64,000 nucleotides of DNA, taken from the NCBI RefSeq assembly GCF_003425985.1, contig NZ_CP022985.1, positions 657,501-721,500 of the forward strand, read 5' to 3'. The DNA comes from Mariniflexile sp. TRM1-10 (GTDB taxonomy: Bacteria; Bacteroidota; Bacteroidia; Flavobacteriales; Flavobacteriaceae). Positions 17,904-26,993 of this stretch are shown one piece after another (the first letter of the stretch is position 1; every line of letters begins with the position of its first letter). The notes under the pieces were generated by a model that made no database searches, was not told the DNA's origin, and was given only the letters and a program-made list of their open reading frames with translations. Both the position numbers and the translations under genes were made by a program.

Positions 17904-18411
17904 TTAACTGTTATTGCTTTCCCACAGCTGTGGGCTTTAAAGGCAAATGTCTTATGGAAATGGTGGTATTGTAATAAACTGGTAGTGAGGGGTATTATTT
18001 GGCGCTATGAGGCGTTATGATTAAAACCTTACTGCTAAGCTATAGCATAAAGAGGAACACAATTCAAATTCAGACACTTAGAGAAGATGATTATGGATAG
18101 GTATTAAACAAATAACTTAATTATATATTTTATTGCTAAAATGTAAGTTTTTAAATAAAAAATTTCTAGAACAATTATTTAATGTAAAAATATAAATTGG
18201 GCTTTTTGTTTTTCAACTGAGGTGAAAACGATAAAAAGTGAGCAGAAGCGTTACTCTTTTAAAAATTATAAGAAGTTTTTTTCAGTTCTTGGTCGAACTG
18301 CATCAAGAAAAAGAAATGGAATATTGAAAACTCAAAAGTCCTATACAAATTAAGTAATTATAGTATAAACTAATATGAAAACCGATTTGATTCCTTTTAA
18401 AAGATTGGAAA
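17904..18411. other. Intergenic region upstream of the tra operon
   Basis: About 500 bases without a supported gene, separating traE from the ABC-system cargo. AT-rich, with a perfect palindrome near traE. No clear TAnnTTTG element reading towards traE was found, so the tra promoter is either unusual, activator-dependent or displaced by the cargo insertion. Confidence 0.6.
17921..17934. promoter_or_regulatory. Perfect palindrome CCCACAGCTGTGGG upstream of traE
   Basis: Fourteen-base GC-rich perfect palindrome in AT-rich DNA, 30 bases upstream of the traE start. Suits a dimeric regulator binding site or a leader hairpin controlling the transfer operon. Confidence 0.45.
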
Positions 18412-18675
18412 TTATCCTGGATTATTATAAAAAAAGAGATCGTCTAAAGAAAACGGAATATCAGGAGGTATGTTTTTAACAATTTCATAACTACCGTCCT
18501 GATGTACTGTAATTATTGATTGATTCCAATTAGTTGTTTCTAATAAGGTCTTAAAAAATATTGGTTTAAGTTTTTCAAGAATACCATCAGGAAAATGATA
18601 AAGATTTTCTTCAATAGAATTTTTACCAATAAATTCAATACCATTATTTAACTTGAAAACTATTTTACACTCCAT
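18412..18675 (-). CDS. Uncharacterised small protein, 87 aa
   Basis: Encodes MECKIVFKLNNGIEFIG...; an upstream in-frame TTG exists, but the ATG at 18673-18675 is preferred because a -7 element lies only 18 bases before it. Soluble, acidic, mixed alpha/beta, ending in PFSLDDLFFYNNPG. I do not recognise it. It is divergent from the four-gene ABC defence operon and shares its 138-base intergenic region, so it may be a regulator or accessory of that system, or a leftover from insertion. Confidence 0.55.
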   Translation of the reverse strand: MECKIVFKLNNGIEFIGKNSIEENLYHFPDGILEKLKPIFFKTLLETTNWNQSIITVHQDGSYEIVKNIPPDIPFSLDDLFFYNNPG

Positions 18676-18693
18676 GGAAATAAATTTTAATAA

Positions 18694-18701
18694 CAAATAT
18701 A
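18694..18701 (-). promoter_or_regulatory. -7 element of the 87-aa gene
   Basis: TATATTTG on the minus strand, 18 bases before the ATG at 18675. A second similar element (TATTTTTG) lies about 10 bases further upstream. Confidence 0.4.
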
Positions 18702-18764
18702 AACAAAAATAATATTCTATTCCATTAAAGGCAAACGTGCGAAAAATATTCTAAATCTTACAAA

Positions 18765-18772
18765 TATTTTTG
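18765..18772 (+). promoter_or_regulatory. -7 element of the ABC defence operon
   Basis: TATTTTTG matches TAnnTTTG and lies 41 bases before the first ATG of the operon at 18814. No TTG at the expected -33 distance. Confidence 0.4.
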
Positions 18773-18813
18773 TTAAATTGCCATAATTGTAACATTAAAT
18801 TAATACATTTTAA

Positions 18814-20364
18814 ATGAGCTTTTTACACGATGCAACTCCAACATGGAATGGATTCAATTATCAGGGTAAAATTGCGCTATTAGTAGTTCTCGATAAACTA
18901 ATAGAATTAAAAAAAAATGGTGATTCTATAGATGAATTTCATCTAGAGCTAGAATGGCTCGAAGACTTTTCGATAAAGAAAAACAATGATTACATCTCTA
19001 TACACCAAGTCAAAAATTATGGAGATAATAATCTAAATAGTTATGACGAAGCTTTGCTTAGTTTACTATGTAAATCATTGAACACTTTCACAACAAATGA
19101 ACTTACGCAAGTTATAACACAGAAAGGACTCACAAAAGAAGAGAAATCCAATTTGGCAATCGAAATTTATAACGAGCTTAATAACGCTAAAATTTCACTC
19201 TTTGATTGTACACAAATAGACGAAAGCTCTTTATTAAACTTTTCATTTCCTAATAAATTAGAAAACAAATTTAAAGATCATACAAAAGTACTTTTTCGCC
19301 TAAAGGAAGTCATAAAGCACTATGTTGCTATTGCTCAAAATTGCACTAACCTTGAAAACTCATACATACATGTCGCAGAAGAAGTTACTGACTTTACAAT
19401 GGATAACATAAAAAATCTTACATTAATAATTGAATCGAGCATATGCAAAAATATTAATTTTGAAACCGCATTAAAACAAATTAAATTATATAAATATGAT
19501 CACAATATCTTTAATTGTACAAATGATGATTTAGAGTCTTTTTTAATTCTACGCTTAAAAAATTTAATATCCATTCTTGAACCACATTATAAACCGGATT
19601 TTTGGAAAATACAAGATGTCTATTTGGCTAAAGTTATTTGTATGCTTTCTGCACATATTGATAAACATGTCAATAAAAGACATCAAGCAATTAGAGAAAA
19701 AAAAACGGACAAAATTGATTCTATAAAATTTACTGATTTTGTACAAATTATAAGTGAAAATCATAATCAGTCAGATGACTATGATGCATTTATTTTAAAA
19801 GATATTTACACGAAATCTCTAGAAGAATTTTTAAATGAGAAAATTGAAGATGATGAAATCTGTAAATATTTAATTAAAGTTTCAGATTTTCATTTAAAGA
19901 CATATTCTGGTAAAAGTTTAATTGAATTTTGTCAAAAGATTGCTCCACAAACAAAAAATCTTAGTATTAAGTCAAGTTTATTAGAAGATTCTGGTATTCG
20001 TAATTCATTCTTTGAATTTTTTAGTAAATGTGGAAACGATAAGGGAGTTGATATTTGCTTTCAAAATGCTGATAACGAATCGTGCGTAGTGACAACTATC
20101 CATGAAACAAATTTTAATCCAGCTAGAGAGCAATCAATTTACAATCGTATAAAAGCTAATTCTAAACAAATACCTTATAATTTCAATGTGGAATCTTTCG
20201 CAGGTTGTATTGGAAAAGGAAATGGAGGAAAAAAATTTAATGAAGTACTCTCAAATCAAACAAAAGCACCACTAGTTTCAAAAATAATCCCACTAGAAAA
20301 AATAATGGTTTCTCAAAACTTTAAAATCATTGACATTAACGATCTAATTGACAAATTAAAATGA
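18814..20364 (+). CDS. ABC-three-component-type defence protein with PD-(D/E)XK-like N-terminus, 516 aa
   Basis: First gene of a four-gene operon. The N-terminus (TPTWNGFNYQGKIALLVVLDKLIEL) followed by ELEWLEDFSIKK and ISIHQVKNYG is the pattern of the DUF4297/Cap4-like restriction-fold nucleases: Asp51, then Gln65-x-Lys67 as the catalytic core. The rest, residues 80-516, is helical and AT-rich with no motif I recognise; it probably senses or binds partners. Next to an MC-type small gene and an SMC-like ATPase, it fits the effector or C-terminal-domain component of ABC-3C conflict systems. Its stop overlaps the next start (ATGA). Predicted job: cutting DNA when the ATPase detects invading DNA. 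The nuclease active site is inferred from pattern only. Confidence 0.7.
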   Translation: MSFLHDATPTWNGFNYQGKIALLVVLDKLIELKKNGDSIDEFHLELEWLEDFSIKKNNDYISIHQVKNYGDNNLNSYDEALLSLLCKSLNTFTTNELTQVITQKGLTKEEKSNLAIEIYNELNNAKISLFDCTQIDESSLLNFSFPNKLENKFKDHTKVLFRLKEVIKHYVAIAQNCTNLENSYIHVAEEVTDFTMDNIKNLTLIIESSICKNINFETALKQIKLYKYDHNIFNCTNDDLESFLILRLKNLISILEPHYKPDFWKIQDVYLAKVICMLSAHIDKHVNKRHQAIREKKTDKIDSIKFTDFVQIISENHNQSDDYDAFILKDIYTKSLEEFLNEKIEDDEICKYLIKVSDFHLKTYSGKSLIEFCQKIAPQTKNLSIKSSLLEDSGIRNSFFEFFSKCGNDKGVDICFQNADNESCVVTTIHETNFNPAREQSIYNRIKANSKQIPYNFNVESFAGCIGKGNGGKKFNEVLSNQTKAPLVSKIIPLEKIMVSQNFKIIDINDLIDKLK

Positions 20365-21068
20365 TAGAAATACTAAAAAATATATTCGCCGACAATAATT
20401 TATTCGACATTAAAAATATTAAAATAGATTCAGAAGTAATTCTAGATGGTTTTTTAGCTATATCTAATAATAAAGCAAGAAAGGAGTATTACATTATTAT
20501 TGAAGTCATTGATTTAATTCCGTTAATTTTAGAGCAAGATAACCTAGTTTTTAAATTAAATGATTGGCTTAAATCCAGTGAAAATTATCATACTGATTTC
20601 AACAAAAATACCACTCTAATTATATTACATAAAGGTTCAATCATAATCGAAGAAAAAATAAAAAGACAGATATTTGAAATAGAAGAAAATCCATATATTT
20701 TTAAAAAATATATTATTAGATATTCTCTGAATCAATTTACAAGTATAACTCAAGCGCTTCCTGTTGTCTCAGTCGATTCAATAAATCAACTAATAAAACA
20801 ATTAGATTTTGAATCGTTTAAAAACGATCCTGCAAGTGACGATTACATACCATTACTAATAAATCTTTTCATTAAAATTCCATTTTTAAAAGTACCTTTT
20901 CAAGAAAAAGAATTAGATGATTTAACGAATATAATAAACGGAAAAGTAAATAAATCAACAACTTTTGATGACCTAGAACAGATTCATCAAATATGTTTAA
21001 ATTCATCAACAACAGACGTGTATAAGTTATTTAGTATTCCCACAAACAAAGATTCAGATGAAGTATAA
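20361..21068 (+). CDS. ABC-three-component middle component, 235 aa
   Basis: Small protein with an N-terminal alpha/beta stretch (YYIIIEVIDLIPLILEQDN, then NTTLIILHKGSIIIEEKIKRQIFEIEENPYIFKKYIIRY) and a helical C-terminus. Overlaps its upstream neighbour by 4 bases and its downstream ATPase gene by 11, so the three proteins are probably made in fixed ratio. In ABC-3C systems a protein of this size and position (the MC) bridges the ATPase and the effector. There is no catalytic motif. Assignment rests mainly on context. Confidence 0.6.
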   Translation: MIEILKNIFADNNLFDIKNIKIDSEVILDGFLAISNNKARKEYYIIIEVIDLIPLILEQDNLVFKLNDWLKSSENYHTDFNKNTTLIILHKGSIIIEEKIKRQIFEIEENPYIFKKYIIRYSLNQFTSITQALPVVSVDSINQLIKQLDFESFKNDPASDDYIPLLINLFIKIPFLKVPFQEKELDDLTNIINGKVNKSTTFDDLEQIHQICLNSSTTDVYKLFSIPTNKDSDEV

Positions 21069-23484
21069 AATAAAACAAATTTATATTGAAAATTTTAAAT
21101 TGATAAAAAACGGGATACTGATCGATGACTTTAACAACAAAGATTTTATTATTCTAGATGGTCCAAACGGTTATGGCAAAACAACAATATTTGATGTAAT
21201 TGAAATTGCTCTAAGTGGTAAAATTCATAGACTAGCATTAAATAATATTGTACATGGTAATCAAGGTGCTGATGATATTGTATATTTAAATGATCAAAAT
21301 TCTGTCATGAAAATTGTAATTGAATTTGTAAGCAAATTTGATTCAAAAATCATATATGTATACGGTGAACCTGGTGCCAATTTAGGAAAATCTGCAAGAC
21401 GAATTGACAATTATAACTACTTCAAACGATTTGTATTAGATAGTTTTAATGACCATATTAAAAATATAGACCAATTAAATTCCATTTCACAGGTACAGAT
21501 AGATCAATGGTTTAATTCTCCAAATAGATTTTATAATTTATATCATTACATCCAACAAGAAGATTCTACATTTTTCCTAAAAATGAAAGAGAATACTCGA
21601 ATGGACACTTTAGGTAAACTTTTTGATACAGAAAAAGAGGAGCATCAATTCTCTAAAATTAAAAATATTCATCAAGAATTAAAAAATCAAATTTCTATTC
21701 TAACCGAAAAAAGGGATAATAATAATAAAGAAATAAGTAATATTCAACTTCTTAATAAAGAAAAAACGGAGTATAATTTAGAATATGAAGAAATTTTTAA
21801 ATTCTTATTATATCCACCAGAGTGGGATAATGAGATACTTAATGGTTTGAATGATTTAAATGATGAAAATTTATCAAAAAGAGAACTTTATAAAAATGAG
21901 ATAATTTCCTTAACCAATTTTATAAAAGATTTTCACGAGAACTACTTATATTTTCTACAGTATAATACAAATAAAGAAATTGATCTCAAAATTGAAAATA
22001 CTGAAAATCTTAATACTATTTTATTAATCTACAATTTCATTGAAGACCTCGACGAAATTAATTCAGAAGTAAAAAAGAACAATCGTCTTTATACACTTTT
22101 AGAAGATTTGAAAAAAGAAAATTTATTAAAAAAAATAGAAAAAATAGATTTTAATAAGTTAACTGATGACATTAATTATTTATATGCCGAAGTTTTTTTT
22201 GACAATGTAAATGCGATTATATCATTAAAAGAAAAAGAAAAGAATGTCGATGAAATTTTAAGAGATTTCATTGATACGCGGGTAAAAATCATTTCTTTGT
22301 TCGATAGTATCACAGACAATAAAGATATTGATATTGATAATACTGAATGCCCATTATGTGGAAATTATTGGCAAGGAGGTTATACTCAACTACTAGCAGA
22401 ATTTAAAGAAAAGGGAGATAAAATTGAAAAATTAAAAAGTAGTACAAGTCTTGAAATTGAGAAAAAATATGAAGAGTTTTACAACGAATTTGTTAATGAT
22501 TTAAATAATACAATAAAAGAATATCTTTCAAAACCTGAAAATATAATTGACTCCAAATATTTTGAAGAAATCAGTATTGATTCACAAAAAATGATTGAAG
22601 TCAAAAAAACATTAGAATGGATTGAAAATCAATTAATTGATCTGGACGAGTTAATTTATAAAAATATTGATGTATATCCTTCAGATATAGACGAACGTAG
22701 AGGGCGTTTAATAAATTTACTTAATTCTGAAAAAAAATTCATTAGTGAAGATTATGATCATATTGCTTTTAAGTATAACTATTCTAATTTTTTAGAAGAA
22801 TATACCCCAAATATCGATAATCTTAGCGTTGAAAAGTTAAAGACAAAAATGGCATATATCGATCAACAATATTTTCAAGGAAATTCTGCAAGTATTATAG
22901 AATTACAAACTCAAAATAAATTTATTGAAGATGAACAACTTACAAAATTGACAGAAATAGAAAAAAAGACACATAAATTATTAGACATTTACAATAAAAA
23001 CATTAAGGATCATCGAAAGCAAATAGGTAAAAATATTGAATTACCATTCTTTATTTTCAGTAGTAAAATACTCCAAAGTTTGGAATATGGCATTGGTTTA
23101 TTTATTAAGTGGAATCAAACAAGTACAGATATTTTAAAGTTTACTCAAGGCAATAAAACTTCTCATGATGCATTATATTCAATGAGTTCAGGACAACTTT
23201 CCGCGTTAGTCATTTCCTTTACTTTAGCTATGAATAAAGTTTTTGATAAAAGTAATTTTGGTATCCTATTGATAGATGATCCTACACAAACTATGGACGA
23301 AATCAATATGTCCTCCTTTATCGAGTTATTGAGAAATGAATTTGAGGACAAACAAATAATTCTTTCAACCCATGAAGATGAAATATCTTATTTTATGAGA
23401 TTTAAGTTTAGTGAATTTAATCTTAGGACCACTTCTATAAATATGAAAGATAAGCAATTCACTATATCACAAGACACATTGTAA
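21058..23484 (+). CDS. SMC/Rad50-like ABC ATPase of the defence operon, 808 aa
   Basis: Walker A at residues 35-43 (GPNGYGKTT). A long coiled-coil arm runs roughly from 190 to 660, interrupted near 430 by CPLCGNYW, a Rad50-type zinc hook (CxxC). The ABC signature lies at about 708 (SSGQLSALVISFTLA), Walker B at about 736 (ILLIDDPTQTMDE), and the H-loop His at about 770 (STHEDE). This is a complete Rad50-like dimerising ATPase. It would bind or extrude DNA and gate the nuclease encoded first in the operon. A single zinc-hook half per chain implies a homodimer. Eleven-base overlap with the preceding gene. Very AT-rich compared with the tra genes on either side. Confidence 0.85.
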   Translation: MKYKIKQIYIENFKLIKNGILIDDFNNKDFIILDGPNGYGKTTIFDVIEIALSGKIHRLALNNIVHGNQGADDIVYLNDQNSVMKIVIEFVSKFDSKIIYVYGEPGANLGKSARRIDNYNYFKRFVLDSFNDHIKNIDQLNSISQVQIDQWFNSPNRFYNLYHYIQQEDSTFFLKMKENTRMDTLGKLFDTEKEEHQFSKIKNIHQELKNQISILTEKRDNNNKEISNIQLLNKEKTEYNLEYEEIFKFLLYPPEWDNEILNGLNDLNDENLSKRELYKNEIISLTNFIKDFHENYLYFLQYNTNKEIDLKIENTENLNTILLIYNFIEDLDEINSEVKKNNRLYTLLEDLKKENLLKKIEKIDFNKLTDDINYLYAEVFFDNVNAIISLKEKEKNVDEILRDFIDTRVKIISLFDSITDNKDIDIDNTECPLCGNYWQGGYTQLLAEFKEKGDKIEKLKSSTSLEIEKKYEEFYNEFVNDLNNTIKEYLSKPENIIDSKYFEEISIDSQKMIEVKKTLEWIENQLIDLDELIYKNIDVYPSDIDERRGRLINLLNSEKKFISEDYDHIAFKYNYSNFLEEYTPNIDNLSVEKLKTKMAYIDQQYFQGNSASIIELQTQNKFIEDEQLTKLTEIEKKTHKLLDIYNKNIKDHRKQIGKNIELPFFIFSSKILQSLEYGIGLFIKWNQTSTDILKFTQGNKTSHDALYSMSSGQLSALVISFTLAMNKVFDKSNFGILLIDDPTQTMDEINMSSFIELLRNEFEDKQIILSTHEDEISYFMRFKFSEFNLRTTSINMKDKQFTISQDTL

Positions 23485-23495
23485 TTCAAATAAAT

Positions 23496-26018
23496 ATGAA
23501 CCAAGATAATGTAAATTTAACAATCGATACTACGCTAAAAATTGATGATTTAGCCTTAATTAAACACTTAGAGAACAGTGAATTTTTACCAAACATCAAA
23601 ACTGTCTACAATAAAATACAACCTCTATTAAACAATCGCATTCCAAAAATTTTCGGAAGTTATACTCTTCATAATATTGATCATAGTATAAGAATAATGG
23701 AATATATGGCAGATATCATTCAGGATATTACTGCACTGAGTGAGTTAGAAATTACGTTACTTATATATTCTGCTCTATTACATGATATTGGTATGGCAGT
23801 CAGTGAAAATGATATCACTTTGATTAAAAACGATGATTTTAAATCGATCGACATAAAATTCTCATCAATGAAAAAAGTGATGGATAATGATGAAGATTTA
23901 GCATTAACAGAATACATTAGAAGATTTCATTCCTCTCTCTCTGCAAAATACATTAGAGAAAACCTTAATGAGTTTTTTCAAATTCCAGGTCAAATAACTG
24001 CCTATTTCACTGAAGACTTGGCGTTAATTTGTGAGAGTCATACAAAAGATTTTGATTGGATATCTGCAAATTTAACGCAAAATGATAAAAAAGGACACTT
24101 TCATTATAATGCTCAATTCATCGCTTGCATATTAAGATTAGGTGATATTTTAGATATTGATTCAAGCAGGACACCATATACTTTATATAAATCAGTCAAT
24201 CCAAAAGGCATTAGTGAAAATGAATGGAAACAACATTTTGTAATAACAAATACCAAAAAAATTGAATTTGATAGTGTTAAGAAACAAAAACAATTGGTGT
24301 TTCATGGTGAATCATCTACTGCAAATATTCATCGTAAAATTCTATTATATATTGATTGGGTAGAAAAAGAATTGATTGGTTCAATGGAACTAGTAAATAT
24401 AATGCCGAATCAATATAATTTATTGTTCGATTCGTCTCCTAAAATACACATTAAACCTATTGGTTTCACATTTTCAGAATACAAAATGTCCCTCGATTAT
24501 CACGCGATTAGTCAGTTGTTAATGGGAGAAAAAATATATGGAAGCAAATCATTAGGACTTCGTGAGATAATTCAAAACTCCCTTGATGCTTCCAGAGTAA
24601 GGCAAGAAATCGAAAAACAAAACTACCAATTTGGGGATGACAATTATGAACCAAAAATTAAAATAATCCTAGATTCAAAAAACAACACTGTAACTATTAG
24701 AGATTATGGCATGGGAATGTCTATGGAAATAATAAAAAAGCATTTTTTGAATATCGGTGTTTCATATTATAATTCCACAGATTTTAAATTACGTGATTTA
24801 AATTACAAACCGATAGGCAATTATGGAATTGGATTTCTCTCATGTTTCATGTTATCAGACAATGTCAAAGTAGTTACAAGAGATTATAAAGGTAAAAGTA
24901 AATTTACAGTAGAATTAGAGAAATATAATGAATATACTTCTTTAACTCAAATTGATGATTTCAACTTCGAAGGAACAGAAGTTATCTTAAATTATGCAAA
25001 TTTTATGAGTGTTTTCGGAAATAATGTTGCCGAAATAAAAAAATTCTTAGACACCTATTTCCTAACTGATGGAATCACACTACAATTAATTCTTAAAGAA
25101 GAAGAAATTACACATGATATTATTAATTTACTTGAAATCGCAGAACCTAATAATTTCATTAAAATAAATTTAAGCGATTATCTCAACGATATTGAAGGAT
25201 ATGTTATAATTAAAAATAACAAAGATTACGTTACAAATATTGAAAATCTAGATTTCAAAGGAGATATTTATACATACGATGATATAAACGGTATTCAAAA
25301 AGTAGATGAACACTCTACTATTGATTTAGATGAATATATTATTGACAATGAAATTAAATATATTTCGATTCCATTAGTAGAGGAAGATTTAGAAGAAAGA
25401 TTTCTTAATGGAATTACATTCACGAACTCAGCTATTGAAGACGTGATTGAAAAATTAGAAACCGATTTGAGATGGATATCTATAATTGTCAAGAAAGATC
25501 TTCAAGAGGAGATATATCAATGCACATTCGATGATGAAGATAGTGGAATATTTGAAAATCTAAAGCTAAAAGAATTATATAAATTGGGACATTCTACAAA
25601 ATGTACAACAGCAATATTTGAAGAAACTATAAATATATATGAGGGGGAAAAAAATAAATTATATCTAACTTTTGATAAGGCAGAAAGATATTTCTATTAC
25701 AGAGGAAACTACGATAAAAAAAGAAAAGAATTATTTGTACGTAGTGTTCTAATCAAAGAATTTAAATTAAACTTACCGTATACTGCTTCACTATTTGAAA
25801 TTGAAAGTTTAGTAGTTAATCTAACATCTAGGATATTTGTTCCTGAAATTTCACGAAACAGCTTCGATGATTTAACAAATGAAGAAATTAATTATATTCT
25901 CGGAAAAGCAATACATTGTAGCGTACTAGAAAAATTCACCTTGAGCAATGAGAAAAAACAAACACTACAAAGTTTTATCGAGCATTACTACGCAAGAATA
26001 ACTGAATTTGAAAAGTAA
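23496..26018 (+). CDS. HD-domain plus GHKL (Hsp90-like) ATPase fusion, 840 aa
   Basis: Two enzymes in one chain. Residues 50-240 form an HD phosphohydrolase: His59-Asn-Ile-Asp62-His63, then LLHDIGM (His96-Asp97), CESHTKDFDW near 185 and LRLGDILDIDSSRTP near 215. Residues 325-500 form a GHKL/Hsp90-type ATP-binding fold: N-box REIIQNSLDA at about 355, IRDYGMGMS at about 402 (DxGxG), and GNYGIGFLS at about 441. The remaining 340 residues are acidic and unrecognised. It starts 11 bases after the ABC ATPase gene. HD-Hsp90 proteins are known in bacterial conflict systems, where the HD part is proposed to hydrolyse nucleotides or nucleic acid and the ATPase part to sense. Here it probably adds a second effector to the ABC-3C core. 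Confidence 0.78.
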   Translation: MNQDNVNLTIDTTLKIDDLALIKHLENSEFLPNIKTVYNKIQPLLNNRIPKIFGSYTLHNIDHSIRIMEYMADIIQDITALSELEITLLIYSALLHDIGMAVSENDITLIKNDDFKSIDIKFSSMKKVMDNDEDLALTEYIRRFHSSLSAKYIRENLNEFFQIPGQITAYFTEDLALICESHTKDFDWISANLTQNDKKGHFHYNAQFIACILRLGDILDIDSSRTPYTLYKSVNPKGISENEWKQHFVITNTKKIEFDSVKKQKQLVFHGESSTANIHRKILLYIDWVEKELIGSMELVNIMPNQYNLLFDSSPKIHIKPIGFTFSEYKMSLDYHAISQLLMGEKIYGSKSLGLREIIQNSLDASRVRQEIEKQNYQFGDDNYEPKIKIILDSKNNTVTIRDYGMGMSMEIIKKHFLNIGVSYYNSTDFKLRDLNYKPIGNYGIGFLSCFMLSDNVKVVTRDYKGKSKFTVELEKYNEYTSLTQIDDFNFEGTEVILNYANFMSVFGNNVAEIKKFLDTYFLTDGITLQLILKEEEITHDIINLLEIAEPNNFIKINLSDYLNDIEGYVIIKNNKDYVTNIENLDFKGDIYTYDDINGIQKVDEHSTIDLDEYIIDNEIKYISIPLVEEDLEERFLNGITFTNSAIEDVIEKLETDLRWISIIVKKDLQEEIYQCTFDDEDSGIFENLKLKELYKLGHSTKCTTAIFEETINIYEGEKNKLYLTFDKAERYFYYRGNYDKKRKELFVRSVLIKEFKLNLPYTASLFEIESLVVNLTSRIFVPEISRNSFDDLTNEEINYILGKAIHCSVLEKFTLSNEKKQTLQSFIEHYYARITEFEK

Positions 26019-26144
26019 TATAAATGATAGATTAAAAATGTGGATTTAACCTTGGGAGTATATTTAGACTCCACAATATCAAAACCATTCATTCACCTTT
26101 TATGAATTGTAAGAATTGGTACGTGTTTTTGAAAAAAGTATTTG

Positions 26145-26957
26145 TTACATCTTTTTTCTATTTTTTATACTCCGTTGATTTTTAGAGGAAATTTCAGGTT
26201 TATTTACTCTCAAATCCACCTCTAGATTTCTTTTAATTAATTCAGGTAAAAATGTCTTTTCCCAAGGAATTATATTTGATTTGAAATGTGCCTGTAGATT
26301 TGTTTGTTTTAGTCCATGTGTCGGTTCTAAACCATAATGTCTATTCCAACCAATGCGATCCAAAATTCTTTCATATGGTATTTCTATGGCAATAAGATCC
26401 TTTGGCAATTCTTTAATTGTGGCGTAGTCAATCTCCTGAAACTCATGTTTGCTTGGATTGTAAGGAATTGTATAAGTTCTTAGGTCTTCGTCATAATATC
26501 TGCCAATCTTCGAAAAGACAATTCCCTTGGAGAGAAAATCATCTTTTGGTCTAAGCATGTCCATACGTATGTCCACATAAAATGTATGTCCAGAAATATC
26601 GACAGTTGGCAACATACCTTTATTGACCCGCATATCATATGCCTTTTGGTCTACCATCAACTGGAAATCAGTTTTTGTTTTTACCTCTTCCTCACTGTGA
26701 CCATACTTACGCGCCATACCCAAAGGATCAAGATTCACGAACTCAGGTATTTCTATTCTTTTATCACTACGTTCAAATCTATGGGGAATGTTCCGTTTTT
26801 TTAAATTATATTCAAAAGAATATCCTTCTCCAAAATCAGTCATATCCTTAAAGAAAATCACGTTTTGTTCATTGGCTTTTTGCCGTAGTTCTAATTTATT
26901 TACATCAACAAGGAACTCCGTTCCTTCGATATTGATTATTGGCAATTCTCTTTTCAT
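26145..26957 (-). CDS. Uncharacterised ICE protein of the traA-D block, 270 aa
   Basis: Start taken at the ATG 26955-26957 (MKRELPIINIEGTEF); the longer frame opens only with TTG. Soluble, with two similar halves: LPIINIEGTEFLVDVNKLELRQK at the start and LPTVDISGHTFYVDIRMDMLRPKDD near 117, suggesting an internal duplication of a small beta unit. Tyr/Arg-rich C-terminus (ERILDRIGWNRHYGLEPTHGL). Proteins of this kind occur near DUF3945-type and early tra genes of flavobacterial ICEs. Function unknown; follows the TraD-like gene after 36 bases. Confidence 0.6.
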   Translation of the reverse strand: MKRELPIINIEGTEFLVDVNKLELRQKANEQNVIFFKDMTDFGEGYSFEYNLKKRNIPHRFERSDKRIEIPEFVNLDPLGMARKYGHSEEEVKTKTDFQLMVDQKAYDMRVNKGMLPTVDISGHTFYVDIRMDMLRPKDDFLSKGIVFSKIGRYYDEDLRTYTIPYNPSKHEFQEIDYATIKELPKDLIAIEIPYERILDRIGWNRHYGLEPTHGLKQTNLQAHFKSNIIPWEKTFLPELIKRNLEVDLRVNKPEISSKNQRSIKNRKKM

Positions 26958-26993
26958 AATCAACTATTTGTAAGTAGGGATATAGAGGTCTCT

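Noticed and set aside
26052..26072. Hairpin GGAGT...ACTCC after the HD-GHKL gene
   Set aside because: Stem of only five base pairs with no T-run; too weak to call a terminator.
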